Shown here: positions 54,209 through 63,282 of the stretch, piece by piece
Position numbering within the stretch: the first letter of the stretch is position 1
Layout: the number at the start of each line of letters is the position of its first letter
Origin: Acerihabitans sp047324305
GTDB lineage: Bacteria; Pseudomonadota; Gammaproteobacteria; Enterobacterales; Enterobacteriaceae
Reading direction: 5' to 3'
Length of the DNA: 64,000 nt
Assembly: GCF_047324305.1 (NCBI RefSeq)
Contig: NZ_CP178740.1
Coordinates: forward strand, 4,340,001-4,404,000
Position numbers and translations under genes: made by a program
Notes under the pieces: generated by a model
Told to the model about the DNA's origin: nothing
Seen by the model: the letters and a program-made list of their open reading frames with translations, nothing else
The model's database searches: none

Positions 54209-55363
54209 GTGTCCAATTACCAATTAATTACCCGCGATGAAGATTTACAAAGGATATGCGCGCTTGCCCGCCAGCACGATCGGGTGGCGCTGGATACCGA
54301 ATTTGTCCGCACCCGCACCTACTATCCGCAGTTGGGTTTAATCCAGCTATTTGATGGTGACACGTTATCGCTCATCGACCCCCTGGCTATTTCGCAATGG
54401 CAACCGTTCCGGGAACTGCTGGCCGACCGGGGGGTGGTGAAAATTCTGCATGCCTGCAGCGAGGACCTGGAAGTTTTCCTGCATTCCTTTGATCAGATGC
54501 CGGTGCCCATGCTTGATACACAGGTGCTGGCCGCGTTCAACGGCCGCCCGCTGTCCTGCGGCTTTGCCGCGCTGGTGGCGGATTACCAGCAGGTGGTGCT
54601 GGATAAAAGCGAATCCCGCACCGACTGGCTGGCGCGGCCGCTAAGCGCCAGGCAATGCGATTACGCCGCGGCCGACGTGTTCTGGCTATTGCCGATGGCC
54701 GATCAGCTGATCCGGGAAACCGAAGCGGCGGGCTGGACCGACGCGGCCAGGCAGGAGTGCGACGCCTTATGCCAGCGGCGCCAGGAAATCGTCGATCCGG
54801 AACTGGCTTATCGCGATATCGGCAATGCCTGGCAGTTGCGCACCCGGCAACTGGCGTGCCTGCAAAAATTGGCCTCCTGGCGCCTGCGCAAAGCGCGCGA
54901 GCGGGATATGGCGGTGAACTTCGTCGTACGGGAAGAAAATTTATGGCAGGTGGCGCGTTATATGCCGGGATCGCTGGGCGAACTGGACAAACTGGGGTTA
55001 AGCGGGCCGGAAATCCGTTATCACGGCAAAATGCTCCTCGCCCTGGTGGAGGAGGCGGCGGCCATGACGGAAGATCAGCTGCCGGAGCCGGTGGTTAATC
55101 TCATCGATAAACCCGGCTATCGCGCGCTGTTTAAAACCATTAAGGAACATATCGCCATTGCCAGCGCGGAATCCGGATTAAGCGTGGAACTGCTGGCGTC
55201 GCGCAGGCAAATCAATCAATTACTCACCTGGCATTGGCGGCTGACCCCGGGGCAGCGCACGCCGGAATTGCTCAGCGGCTGGCGGGAAACGCTGTTTGGC
55301 GCGCGGTTACGCGCAATACTCGACGGTGAGGCGGCAACCACCGACCTGCCCGCGGCATTATAA
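54209..55363 (+). CDS. rnd: Ribonuclease D
   Basis: A 384-residue protein with a GTG start. The DEDDy exonuclease core has LDTEFV (Asp29, Glu31), LHACSEDLEVF and YAAADVFWLL (Tyr...Asp). An HRDC domain follows (~205-290). It trims tRNA and other small RNA 3' ends. It follows fadD, as in E. coli; the next gene (minE) is different from E. coli. Confidence 0.97.
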   Translation: MSNYQLITRDEDLQRICALARQHDRVALDTEFVRTRTYYPQLGLIQLFDGDTLSLIDPLAISQWQPFRELLADRGVVKILHACSEDLEVFLHSFDQMPVPMLDTQVLAAFNGRPLSCGFAALVADYQQVVLDKSESRTDWLARPLSARQCDYAAADVFWLLPMADQLIRETEAAGWTDAARQECDALCQRRQEIVDPELAYRDIGNAWQLRTRQLACLQKLASWRLRKARERDMAVNFVVREENLWQVARYMPGSLGELDKLGLSGPEIRYHGKMLLALVEEAAAMTEDQLPEPVVNLIDKPGYRALFKTIKEHIAIASAESGLSVELLASRRQINQLLTWHWRLTPGQRTPELLSGWRETLFGARLRAILDGEAATTDLPAAL

Positions 55364-55381
55364 ATCCCCAGGCGCTCTTTT

Positions 55382-55401
55382 CCCCCTGCACCGGCAGGGG
55401 G
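55382..55401 (+). terminator. Hairpin between rnd and minE
   Basis: CCCCCTGC-ACCG-GCAGGGGG, an eight-base-pair GC-rich stem in the 53-bp gap between convergent rnd and minE. ATTATT rather than a T-run follows on the plus strand. It may end either transcript weakly. Confidence 0.5.
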
Positions 55402-55416
55402 ATTATTGGCTGGTGA

Positions 55417-55686
55417 TCATTTCGGCGTTTCTTCCGCTTCCGGCAGCGTTACGTTCAGCTCGAGGATGGAAATATCGCCTTCCCGCTGCTCAAGCTGCAC
55501 GGAGACCATTTCCGGATCGATCTGCACATATCGGCAAATGACCTCGAGAATATCGCGTTTCAACTGCGGCAAATAATGAGGCTCGCTATCGCCCCGCCGG
55601 CGTTCCGCAACGATAATCTGCAGCCGTTCCTTGGCTATATTGGCTGTCGTTTTTTTACGGGAGAGAAAAAAATCGAGTAATGCCAT
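55417..55686 (-). CDS. minE: Cell division topological specificity factor MinE
   Basis: An 89-residue protein: membrane-binding and MinD-binding N-terminus (MALLDFFLSRKKTTANIAKE, then RLQIIVAERRR) and a C-terminal dimer domain. It makes MinD release ATP and leave the membrane, driving Min oscillation. Last gene of minCDE, three bases after minD. Confidence 0.98.
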   Translation of the reverse strand: MALLDFFLSRKKTTANIAKERLQIIVAERRRGDSEPHYLPQLKRDILEVICRYVQIDPEMVSVQLEQREGDISILELNVTLPEAEETPK

Positions 55687-55689
55687 GGT

Positions 55690-56502
55690 TTATCCCCCAA
55701 ACAGGCGTTTTAAGAAACCCTTCTTCTCTTCTTCAATGAAGCGGAAGGGACGTTCTTCTCCTAACAGGCGGTCAACCGTGTCTGAATAGGCTTGGCCGGC
55801 ATCAGATTCAGCATCGAGTATTACCGGCTCACCCTGATTGGAGGCCCGTAATACGGACTGATCCTCGGGGATGACGCCCAGCAGGGGAATGCGCAGTATT
55901 TCAATCACATCTTCCATGCTCAGCATATCGCCACGGTTTACGCGACCGGGGTTATAGCGGGTCAGCAGCAGATGTTCCTTAATCGGGTCCTGGCCATTCT
56001 CAGCGCGCCGGGACTTTGACGACAGTATCCCCAGGATACGGTCCGAGTCGCGCACCGACGACACTTCCGGGTTGGTGGTGATAATGGCCTCATCGGCGAA
56101 ATACAGAGCCATTAACGCGCCGGTTTCGATGCCGGCCGGCGAATCGCAGACCACAAAATCAAAATTCATTTCGCCGAGGTCGTTGAGGATCTTTTCCACG
56201 CCCTCGCGCGTCAGCGCATCTTTATCCCGGGTTTGCGACGCCGGCAGGATATACAGGTTATCGGTGCGCTTATCTTTGATCAGCGCCTGGTTCAGCGTGG
56301 CGTCGCCCTGGATGACATTAACAAAATCATACACCACGCGCCGCTCGCAGCCCATGATAAGGTCCAGGTTGCGTAAACCGATATCAAAATCGATCACCAC
56401 GGTTTTTTTACCTTTCCGGGCCAATCCGGTAGCAATGGCCGCGCTTGATGTGGTTTTGCCAACGCCCCCTTTGCCCGAAGTAACAACTATAATGCGTGCC
56501 AT
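55690..56502 (-). CDS. minD: Septum site-determining ATPase MinD
   Basis: A 270-residue protein with deviant Walker A GKGGVGKTT (8-17), Walker B region DFVVCDSPAGIE, and the C-terminal amphipathic membrane helix (EEEKKGFLKRLFGG). It binds MinC at the membrane and oscillates pole to pole. It lies between minC (21-bp gap) and minE. Confidence 0.98.
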   Translation of the reverse strand: MARIIVVTSGKGGVGKTTSSAAIATGLARKGKKTVVIDFDIGLRNLDLIMGCERRVVYDFVNVIQGDATLNQALIKDKRTDNLYILPASQTRDKDALTREGVEKILNDLGEMNFDFVVCDSPAGIETGALMALYFADEAIITTNPEVSSVRDSDRILGILSSKSRRAENGQDPIKEHLLLTRYNPGRVNRGDMLSMEDVIEILRIPLLGVIPEDQSVLRASNQGEPVILDAESDAGQAYSDTVDRLLGEERPFRFIEEEKKGFLKRLFGG

Positions 56503-56523
56503 AATGGATTCCTTGTCAAGGGC

Positions 56524-57207
56524 TTAATTTAAAGGTTGAATGGTAAGCGTATTATCTTGCAGGCTGAGACGGGCGGCTTTACCCGCGTATTCAGCCGGGA
56601 TCTGATCGCTTAACCAATACTGACCGGCAATGGAAACAAGTTCCGGGGAGAGGTGGGTGCAGAAAATCTGGCACTGCGCATCTCCCGACGCACCCGCTAA
56701 CGCCCTGCCTCGCATCATGCCATAAATATGGATATTGCCGTCGGCAATAAGTTCGGCGCCGGCGCTGACGCTGCTGGTGACGATCAAATCGCAATCGCGC
56801 GCATAAATCTGTTGACCGGAACGCACCGGGCTATCGATGCGCCGGGTCTTCAAGGCCGTCGCCGGTAGGGCAGGCGCCGCCTTTTCGGCGCGTTTGGGCG
56901 CCTTGCCCTCGTTCAACAGCGGCAAGCCGCTACGCACAATGGCTTTTTTCAGCCGGTCATCCTTGCATCCGCTGACGCCGACCACATGCAGGCCGGTGGA
57001 CAGGATGGTCTGGCGCAACGCTTCCCAGTCGGTGTCCCGCGTCAGGGTGGAAACATTGATTACCACCGGCGCATCCTTCAAAAAAGCAGGTGCCTGTTCG
57101 ATTTTTTCCTGTAATGCCTGACGAATATCCTCAGGTTGGGCGTCATGAACATGAATTACCGATAAGGTAAAACTACTGCCTTTTAACTCAATGGGCGTCT
57201 GTGACAT
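56524..57207 (-). CDS. minC: Septum site-determining FtsZ inhibitor MinC
   Basis: A 227-residue protein. The N-terminal FtsZ-inhibiting domain (ELKGSSFTLSVIHVHDAQPE) and C-terminal beta-helix (RSGQQIYARDCDLIVTSSV, SAGAELIADGNIHIYG, MRGRALAGASGD) are typical. First gene of the min operon and divergent from ycgL. Confidence 0.97.
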   Translation of the reverse strand: MSQTPIELKGSSFTLSVIHVHDAQPEDIRQALQEKIEQAPAFLKDAPVVINVSTLTRDTDWEALRQTILSTGLHVVGVSGCKDDRLKKAIVRSGLPLLNEGKAPKRAEKAAPALPATALKTRRIDSPVRSGQQIYARDCDLIVTSSVSAGAELIADGNIHIYGMMRGRALAGASGDAQCQIFCTHLSPELVSIAGQYWLSDQIPAEYAGKAARLSLQDNTLTIQPLN

Positions 57208-57342
57208 CTATCCTGACTCAGTCTTGACTCATGTATTTTCCCGGTAAGCTACCGGTAAGCGATATTCCGAAGCACTGCATGCATGTTATAGTTACTGCTA
57301 TATACAGGCAAGACACTAAACCATGTTAACCAGGTAAAAAAT

Positions 57343-57615
57343 ATGTTTTGTGTGATCTACAGAAGTACCAAACAAGATCAAACTTATCTTTATATCGAAA
57401 AAAAAGATGACTTTTCCCGGGTGCCGCCCGACCTCATGGCCCGATTCGGTAAACCGGTGCTATCAATGTTATTCCCGCTAAATGGTAGCAAAAAACTGGT
57501 CGCGGCGGATATAAATAAAGTCAAACAAAGCCTGGTCGATCAGGGTTTTTATCTGCAATTACCCCCGCCTGTTGAAAATTTACTGGCGCAGCATCATAAC
57601 GCCCGCGCAAAATAA
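57343..57615 (+). CDS. ycgL: YcgL family protein
   Basis: A 90-residue protein (CVIYRSTKQDQTYLYIEKKD, then FGKPVLSMLF and LPPPVENLLA). It matches YcgL (DUF709) and its place next to minC. Function unknown. Confidence 0.95.
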   Translation: MFCVIYRSTKQDQTYLYIEKKDDFSRVPPDLMARFGKPVLSMLFPLNGSKKLVAADINKVKQSLVDQGFYLQLPPPVENLLAQHHNARAK

Positions 57616-57733
57616 CTGTTCATTGATCCACTATTTAATGGCGAATGCGCCATGATGGCATTATAACGTTCCTGTAATATCTCGGCTGCGCGGGCGGCCC
57701 CGCGTAAAAATATCGCGCTAAGGAAATAGCCTT

Positions 57734-58810
57734 ATGAAATTATCCGCCATCCCTCTCCTGGTTAGCAGCCTTATGCTGGCCGGTTGCAGTCATCATCCCC
57801 AGGCCGCCAACGCCGGGCAGGCGGCCGTGGCGCCGCAGCCGGCGGCAAAGCCCGCGGCCGACGCCCAGGACGGCAAAACCCTGCTCTCGCAACAGAGCCG
57901 TGATCCGGCCGAGTTTCCCGCCTATCTGGAGCAGTTAAAAACCGAGGCGCTGGCCCAGGGCATTAATGCCGGCGTCGTGAACCAGGCTTTTGCGCAAACG
58001 CACTTTGTCGATCGGGTCATCAGCTCCGATCGGAACCAGCTGGAAAATAAAGTCACCCTGGATGAGTACCTGCAGCGCGTGCTGCCGGCCTGGAAGATAG
58101 AACAGGCGCGGACCCAATACCGGGACTACCAGCCGCAGCTGGCGACCATCAGCGCCCGTTACGGCGTGCCGGCGCGCTTTATCGTGGCGTTGTGGGGCAT
58201 GGAAAGCGGCTTCGGCAAGATTCAGGGACGTGAGGATGTCGTCTCCGCCCTGTCTACCCTGGCGTTTGAGGGCCGGCGTGAAAAGTTCTTTAAAAGTGAA
58301 TTGTTCGCCGCACTGCGTATCCTGGAGCAAAACGACATCGGCGTCGGTGAGCTGAAAGGCTCGTGGGCCGGCGCCATGGGGCAGAGCCAGTTTATGCCCA
58401 GTTCCTACCTGCGCTATGGCGCCGACGGCGACGGCGACGGCAAAATAGATATCTGGAATAATGTGATGGACGTGTTTGCCTCCACCGCCAATTATCTGGC
58501 CACGGAAGGATGGAAGCCGGGGCAGGGATGGGGGCAAGAGGTCCGCCTGCCGGCGGGGTTCCCGGCGCAGGCTGCCGGACTGAAGGACACGCAGGCGCAA
58601 ACGGTGGACGCCTGGAGCGGGCAGGGCATACGCCTGGCCGACGGCAGTCCCCTGCCGGCTTCGGCGCAGCGCGCCTGGGTGATTATCCCGGACGACAATC
58701 AAAGCCGGGCGTTCCTGGTCTATGATAATTTCCGCACCCTGATGCGCTGGAACCGCTCTTATTATTTTGCCCTCAGTATCGGCACGCTGGCGGATGCCCT
58801 GGGTCAATAA
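57734..58810 (+). CDS. MltB-family lytic murein transglycosylase lipoprotein
   Basis: A 358-residue protein. The lipoprotein signal has MLAGC (Cys18) and is followed by an Ala/Pro-rich linker. The SLT_2/MltB catalytic domain contains ALWGMESGFGK with Glu157, then GSWAGAMGQSQFMPSSYLR and DGDGDGKIDIWN. It cleaves peptidoglycan with 1,6-anhydro product formation. E. coli mltB lies elsewhere, so this is either a moved mltB or a family member; I leave the symbol open. It lies between ycgL and ycgM. Confidence 0.88.
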   Translation: MKLSAIPLLVSSLMLAGCSHHPQAANAGQAAVAPQPAAKPAADAQDGKTLLSQQSRDPAEFPAYLEQLKTEALAQGINAGVVNQAFAQTHFVDRVISSDRNQLENKVTLDEYLQRVLPAWKIEQARTQYRDYQPQLATISARYGVPARFIVALWGMESGFGKIQGREDVVSALSTLAFEGRREKFFKSELFAALRILEQNDIGVGELKGSWAGAMGQSQFMPSSYLRYGADGDGDGKIDIWNNVMDVFASTANYLATEGWKPGQGWGQEVRLPAGFPAQAAGLKDTQAQTVDAWSGQGIRLADGSPLPASAQRAWVIIPDDNQSRAFLVYDNFRTLMRWNRSYYFALSIGTLADALGQ

Positions 58811-58903
58811 CGACCGCCGTGAAGGTTTGCGGCGACTGGGGTATGATAATAGCGGAAACTACTATGTAATCGACTCATCATTTACCGGCAGGAGACTGTG
58901 GAC

Positions 58904-59560
58904 ATGTATCAACATCGCGATTGGCAAGGCGCGTTACTGGATTTTCCGGTGAGTAAGGTGGTCTGCGTCGGCAGCAACTATTCCGACCATATCAAGGAGA
59001 TGGGCAGCGCCACGCCCACCGAGCCGGTGCTGTTTATCAAACCCGAGACCGCCTTGTGCGATATCCACCAACCCATCGCCATTCCCGCCGATTGGGGGGA
59101 AGTGCACCATGAGGTGGAACTCGCGGTCCTGATCGGCATGCCGCTCAAGCACGCCGATGAGGCCCATGTGGCCCGCGCCATCGCCGGCTATGGTGTGGCG
59201 CTCGACCTGACGCTCAGGGAGCTGCAGGCCAAATTCAAGAAAGCCGGGCAACCCTGGGAAAAAGCCAAAGGCTTTGACGGTTCCTGCCCGATTTCCGGCT
59301 TTATCCCGGTGGCGGAGTTTGGCGATGCGCAGCAGGCTACGCTGACGCTTAAGGTGAATGACGACGTGCGCCAGCAGGGCAACACGCGGGATATGATCAC
59401 GCCCATACTGCCGCTTATCGCCTATATGAGCCGTTTTTTTACCCTGCGCCCCGGCGATATTATCCTGACCGGCACGCCGCAGGGCGTGGCAAAGCTGCAG
59501 TCCGGCGACCGGCTTACCGTGACGCTTAACGAGCTGGCCCTGGAAACCCGGGTTATCTGA
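58904..59560 (+). CDS. ycgM: Fumarylacetoacetate hydrolase-family protein YcgM
   Basis: A 218-residue protein starting MYQHRDWQGALLDFPVSKVV. The start at 58904 suits AGGAG upstream better than the GTG at 58898. FAH-family metal ligands are in VHHEVELAVLIG and GYGVALDLTLRE; the FFTLRPGDIILTGTPQGV ending is typical. Possibly oxaloacetate tautomerase or acylpyruvase activity, by family. It lies upstream of ycgN. Confidence 0.94.
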   Translation: MYQHRDWQGALLDFPVSKVVCVGSNYSDHIKEMGSATPTEPVLFIKPETALCDIHQPIAIPADWGEVHHEVELAVLIGMPLKHADEAHVARAIAGYGVALDLTLRELQAKFKKAGQPWEKAKGFDGSCPISGFIPVAEFGDAQQATLTLKVNDDVRQQGNTRDMITPILPLIAYMSRFFTLRPGDIILTGTPQGVAKLQSGDRLTVTLNELALETRVI

Positions 59561-59637
59561 ATCTGATTTCATCGCCGCCTTGCGTCACGGCAAGCCGGCA
59601 TCTAAAATAGCTGCCCGTCGTTTAACCGGATACCATT

Positions 59638-60084
59638 ATGACAAGCCGCCCCTTTTGGCAAGAAAAAACCCTGGCCGAGATGACCGACGATGAATGGGAA
59701 TCGTTATGCGACGGTTGCGGCCGGTGCTGCCTGCATAAGCTGATTGACGATGACACCGAGGAAGTCTATTTCACCAACGTGGCCTGCAACCAGCTGAATA
59801 TCAAGACCTGCCAGTGCCGTCATTACGACACGCGCTTTGAATATGAACCGGATTGCATCAAGCTGACGCGCAAAAATCTCCTCACCTTTGACTGGCTGCC
59901 GCCCACCTGCGCCTATCGGCTGCAGGAGGAAGGCAAGCCCCTGCCGCAGTGGCATCCGCTGATCACCGGCTCCAAGGCCGCCATGCACGGCGAACGCATT
60001 TCGGTGCGTTATATCGCGGTGCGGGAAAGCGAGGTTACCGACTGGCAGGACCATATCCTGAACAAACCGGCCTGGGCGCGTTAA
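59638..60084 (+). CDS. ycgN: UPF0260 protein YcgN
   Basis: A 148-residue protein rich in cysteines (LCDGCGRCCLHKL, ACNQLNIKTCQCRHY, EPDCIKLTR, PPTCAYR), which probably bind metal or an iron-sulfur cluster. It matches YcgN almost residue for residue. Function unknown. Confidence 0.96.
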   Translation: MTSRPFWQEKTLAEMTDDEWESLCDGCGRCCLHKLIDDDTEEVYFTNVACNQLNIKTCQCRHYDTRFEYEPDCIKLTRKNLLTFDWLPPTCAYRLQEEGKPLPQWHPLITGSKAAMHGERISVRYIAVRESEVTDWQDHILNKPAWAR

Positions 60085-60103
60085 GCTGCCGCCCGGCGCG
60101 GGC

Positions 60104-61195
60104 TTAGCCCAGGGCCTTTTCCGCGCGCATCAGCGACGGGTATTGGAACAGTACGCGTCCGACGCCGCGGTTAAGCGCCCACCAGATGCCGATCGCGCCC
60201 GCGGTGCATAACGCGGTTGCCGCCAGCGGATACGCCGCCAGCCAAAACAGCGAGAACAGGCGATGGTCAAACGCGTGGTAACGCGCCAGCGCGCCCAGCA
60301 TGGGTACGGCCAGCAGCTCGGTCAGCAGTTTATGCAGCACATAGATCTGCAGCGTATTTTTGCCTATCCAGTTAAGCATCCGCAACGCTTCGTTATGCCA
60401 TGACCAGTTACGGTTCACCCACTGGCAGCACAGTATGGCGATACACACCGCCAGCGCGCTGGTAAACAGGCTCTTATCCATGGCAAGCACCGCGTGAATC
60501 AGCGCCAAGACGGCAAGGGATGCCAACAGTATCCGCCGCGAGCGGCTCTCGGCCAGCAGGGCGACGATGCGTGCGCCCAGGAAACAGCCGGTAAAAAAGA
60601 AAATCCCGTTTTGCGCCACGCTTGCCGGCCCCCACCACGGCACCATCCCCAGGACGCAGGCGTAATTCAGCAGCGCGCCCAGGATAAGCAGCGCCAGCCA
60701 GTGACGTCGCCACAGTTTGCAGACGACAAAATACATGGCCAGGGCGTACAGATACCAGGGGCTGGACATCGCGGTCGCCACATACAGCAGAAACTGGCCG
60801 GTGGAGGCCGCGTAGGCGGCGTTATGCGCCATCAGCCGCCAGTCGTCAAACGCCAGCTCGCGGTTGATGAAACTCACGCATAACCACTGTACGGCGCACC
60901 ATAGCAGGTAAAGATAAAAGAGATTGACCGCTTTCTTGGTCGCCACCTCATGCCAGGAGCGGTTGATCACGCTGTCAGCGGCCAGCAGGCCGGAAATAAA
61001 GAAAAACGCCGGCATGCGCAGCGGCACCAGATAATGGTTAACCGCCACCCAGGCGCGGGTGAGAAATAGGTGCGCGTCAATCAGCGCGAGCGAGGGAATA
61101 TAGCTGGTGGTAATGACATGATTTAATACCACCAGCAGAATGCAGATCCCCTTAAGGGAATTAATCCACTGAATTTTTTTGGCTGTATCGGGCAT
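60104..61195 (-). CDS. Acyltransferase-3 family membrane protein
   Basis: A 363-residue protein with ten or so hydrophobic helices. The start (IQWINSLKGICILLVVLNHV) and MPAFFFISGLLAAD match the Acyl_transf_3 family, which O-acetylates sugars or other surface molecules. It is not at this position in E. coli; it lies between ycgN and dsbB. Substrate unknown. It could modify LPS, capsule or an osmoregulated glucan. Confidence 0.85.
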   Translation of the reverse strand: MPDTAKKIQWINSLKGICILLVVLNHVITTSYIPSLALIDAHLFLTRAWVAVNHYLVPLRMPAFFFISGLLAADSVINRSWHEVATKKAVNLFYLYLLWCAVQWLCVSFINRELAFDDWRLMAHNAAYAASTGQFLLYVATAMSSPWYLYALAMYFVVCKLWRRHWLALLILGALLNYACVLGMVPWWGPASVAQNGIFFFTGCFLGARIVALLAESRSRRILLASLAVLALIHAVLAMDKSLFTSALAVCIAILCCQWVNRNWSWHNEALRMLNWIGKNTLQIYVLHKLLTELLAVPMLGALARYHAFDHRLFSLFWLAAYPLAATALCTAGAIGIWWALNRGVGRVLFQYPSLMRAEKALG

Positions 61196-61497
61196 GAGCG
61201 ACTCCCCGCGGGGCGATGTGGGCGAACCTGGAGGGAGAGTAGCGGGCGAGGGGGTCGGACACGAGTGAAATCGCTGTGTTTTTGTACGATTTCACTTTTA
61301 CTTATTTCGTTCCCCCTCTCAGGTTTACGTAACAACAGCCATCGCCGGCATGGCGCAGCTCATAAAACACCGCCGCACGTCCCTGCGCGCCATCGGGCGA
61401 TGCTCAGGGCGTCTTTGTCATGGCGCCCTCTACGTGATTATTGAGGCCTCTTCACCGTTTTGCCTGAAGAGCTGAAGGCGCGGCGGTCGATTTCCGG
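61196..61497. other. 302-bp gap between dsbB and the acyltransferase gene
   Basis: No gene or terminator is clear. It would hold the acyltransferase promoter on the minus strand, around 61240-61330. Confidence 0.4.
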
Positions 61498-62028
61498 TTA
61501 ACGGTTAAACAGGTCGCGTTTTTTGGGGCGAAACGGCTGGGCGATCAGGACCAGCACGCCGACCAGGAGATAAGCGCCAAAAATCACGATCATCCACTGC
61601 GGCATCTCCAGGGACATAAAATGCCATTGTCTGACCGCGCAATCACCGGTGGCGCTGAATACGGACGGCAGCCATTTATCCAAGGGCAGCCAGGAGGGGA
61701 AGCTGACAAAAAAATCACAGGTGACAAACGGCGAGGGATTAAGCTGGATATCCGTATGCTTCATCGCCAGCATTAGGCCTTCCCAGGCGCTGTAGAGCCA
61801 AATAATTAGCGCACCGTAGCGCAGGGGCGTCGACGGCGCGACGGCGCCGACGATGCCGGCACCCATAATGCCGAACAGCGCGCAGCGCTGGTAAATGCAC
61901 AGTACACAGGGTTTTAATAACATGACATGCTGAAAATAAAGCGCCACCAGCTCCAGGGCGAAGGCGGTAAGCGCCAGCAATACCCAGGCACCACGCCCTC
62001 TTGAGCAGCGGTTAAAGAATTGCAACAT
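61498..62028 (-). CDS. dsbB: Disulfide bond formation protein DsbB
   Basis: A 176-residue protein with four membrane helices and the two redox pairs at the same positions as E. coli: Cys41/Cys44 (CVLC) and Cys104/Cys130. It reoxidises DsbA and passes electrons to quinones. nhaB, the usual upstream neighbour, is absent. Confidence 0.97.
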   Translation of the reverse strand: MLQFFNRCSRGRGAWVLLALTAFALELVALYFQHVMLLKPCVLCIYQRCALFGIMGAGIVGAVAPSTPLRYGALIIWLYSAWEGLMLAMKHTDIQLNPSPFVTCDFFVSFPSWLPLDKWLPSVFSATGDCAVRQWHFMSLEMPQWMIVIFGAYLLVGVLVLIAQPFRPKKRDLFNR

Positions 62029-62112
62029 ACATTATTATCCAGGCCGGTTGGTTGCTTTTAAACAGGCAGTTTAAATCAATTAAAGCCAGAAGCCAGCCTC
62101 TTTTTTAGGAAT

Positions 62113-62232
62113 ATGCCACTTGATATCATACTTGTTTCCCTTTTATTCAATCTGATGGTGTTCTGCTTTTTCCGCTGCTATTTTGTCGTGCCGCCTGCGC
62201 GGGAATCGCCGCAGCGGAATCATGCCGAATAA
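62113..62232 (+). CDS. Possible 39-residue small membrane protein
   Basis: The frame reads MPLDIILVSLLFNLMVFCFF followed by RCYFVVPPARESPQRNHAE. It has one strong hydrophobic helix, then a short polar tail, the look of a genuine small membrane protein. AGGA is present but only two bases before the ATG, which is too close to be ideal. It lies in the gap where nhaB would be. I do not recognise it. Confidence 0.4.
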   Translation: MPLDIILVSLLFNLMVFCFFRCYFVVPPARESPQRNHAE

Positions 62233-62413
62233 GGCCGTTATGCGCAGTGGGAGGAAAACCCCGCCGGTAATGCGGCGGACATGACATTTTATTGCCGGAT
62301 ATGGCAGGGTTTTGCTGTTACTATCCCTTAACGCTGTATATCGGGTTCACGCGTTCTGATATCATTAGGCCGTTTTTAGCTCACATACGCATGCTGCTAC
62401 GGAACATAACATT

Positions 62414-63133
62414 ATGGTCATTAAGGCGCAGAGTCCTGCCGGTTTTGCGGAGGAGTATCTGATTGAGAGTATTTGGAACAATCATTTCCCGCCAGGTTCA
62501 ATCCTGCCCGCGGAGCGCGAACTGTCCGATGTGATAGGCGTTACGCGCACCACCCTGCGGGAAGTGCTGCAGCGGCTGGCGCGTGACGGCTGGCTGACAA
62601 TCCAGCACGGCAAGCCCACCCGGGTGAATAATGTCTGGGAAACCTCCGGGTTGAATATCCTGGAAACCCTGGCCCGCCTGGACCATGACAGCGTGCCGCA
62701 GCTGATTGATAATTTATTGTCGGTGCGCACCAATATCGCCTCGATCTTTATCCGCATGGCGATACGCTTTTATCCGGATAAGGCGCAGAACGTGCTGGCC
62801 CAGGCGAAAGACCTGGAGGATCAGGCGGATGCCTTCACCGAAATGGATTACCGTATTTTCCACGAGCTGGCCTATGCGTCGGGCAATCCTATCTATGGCC
62901 TGATCCTGAACGGCCTGAAAGGCATGTACCTGCGGGTGGGACGTTATTATTTCTCCAATCCCCAGGCCCGCGAGCTGGCGCGTAACTTTTACACGCATCT
63001 GGCGGCGCTGTGCCGCGACGGCCTGTACGATCAGGTTATCGATCTGGTCCGCCACTACGGTAATGAAAGCGGCGTCATCTGGAGCAGCATGCAGTCCGCC
63101 ATTCCGCGCGATATTGCCGAATTCAGGCGTTAA
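62414..63133 (+). CDS. fadR: Fatty-acid-responsive regulator FadR
   Basis: A 239-residue protein, the same length as E. coli FadR. It has an N-terminal GntR-type winged helix (FAEEYLIESIWNNHFPPGSI, LPAERELSDVIGVTRTTLRE) and a C-terminal acyl-CoA-binding domain. It represses fad genes (such as fadD here) and activates fabA/fabB when acyl-CoA is absent. Convergent with ycgB. Confidence 0.97.
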   Translation: MVIKAQSPAGFAEEYLIESIWNNHFPPGSILPAERELSDVIGVTRTTLREVLQRLARDGWLTIQHGKPTRVNNVWETSGLNILETLARLDHDSVPQLIDNLLSVRTNIASIFIRMAIRFYPDKAQNVLAQAKDLEDQADAFTEMDYRIFHELAYASGNPIYGLILNGLKGMYLRVGRYYFSNPQARELARNFYTHLAALCRDGLYDQVIDLVRHYGNESGVIWSSMQSAIPRDIAEFRR

Positions 63134-63282
63134 CCTCAACGCCTGACAGGCCCGCAGAACCGTTTCCGGCCGGCGCGCACACGTCGGTATGCGTTTGGAA
63201 TGTTATGGGAAAAGAATACAGACGATAAAGCGTAGCCGCGCTATTGGAAACGCGGCGCCTCTACAAGACGGCGCCCATGCCA

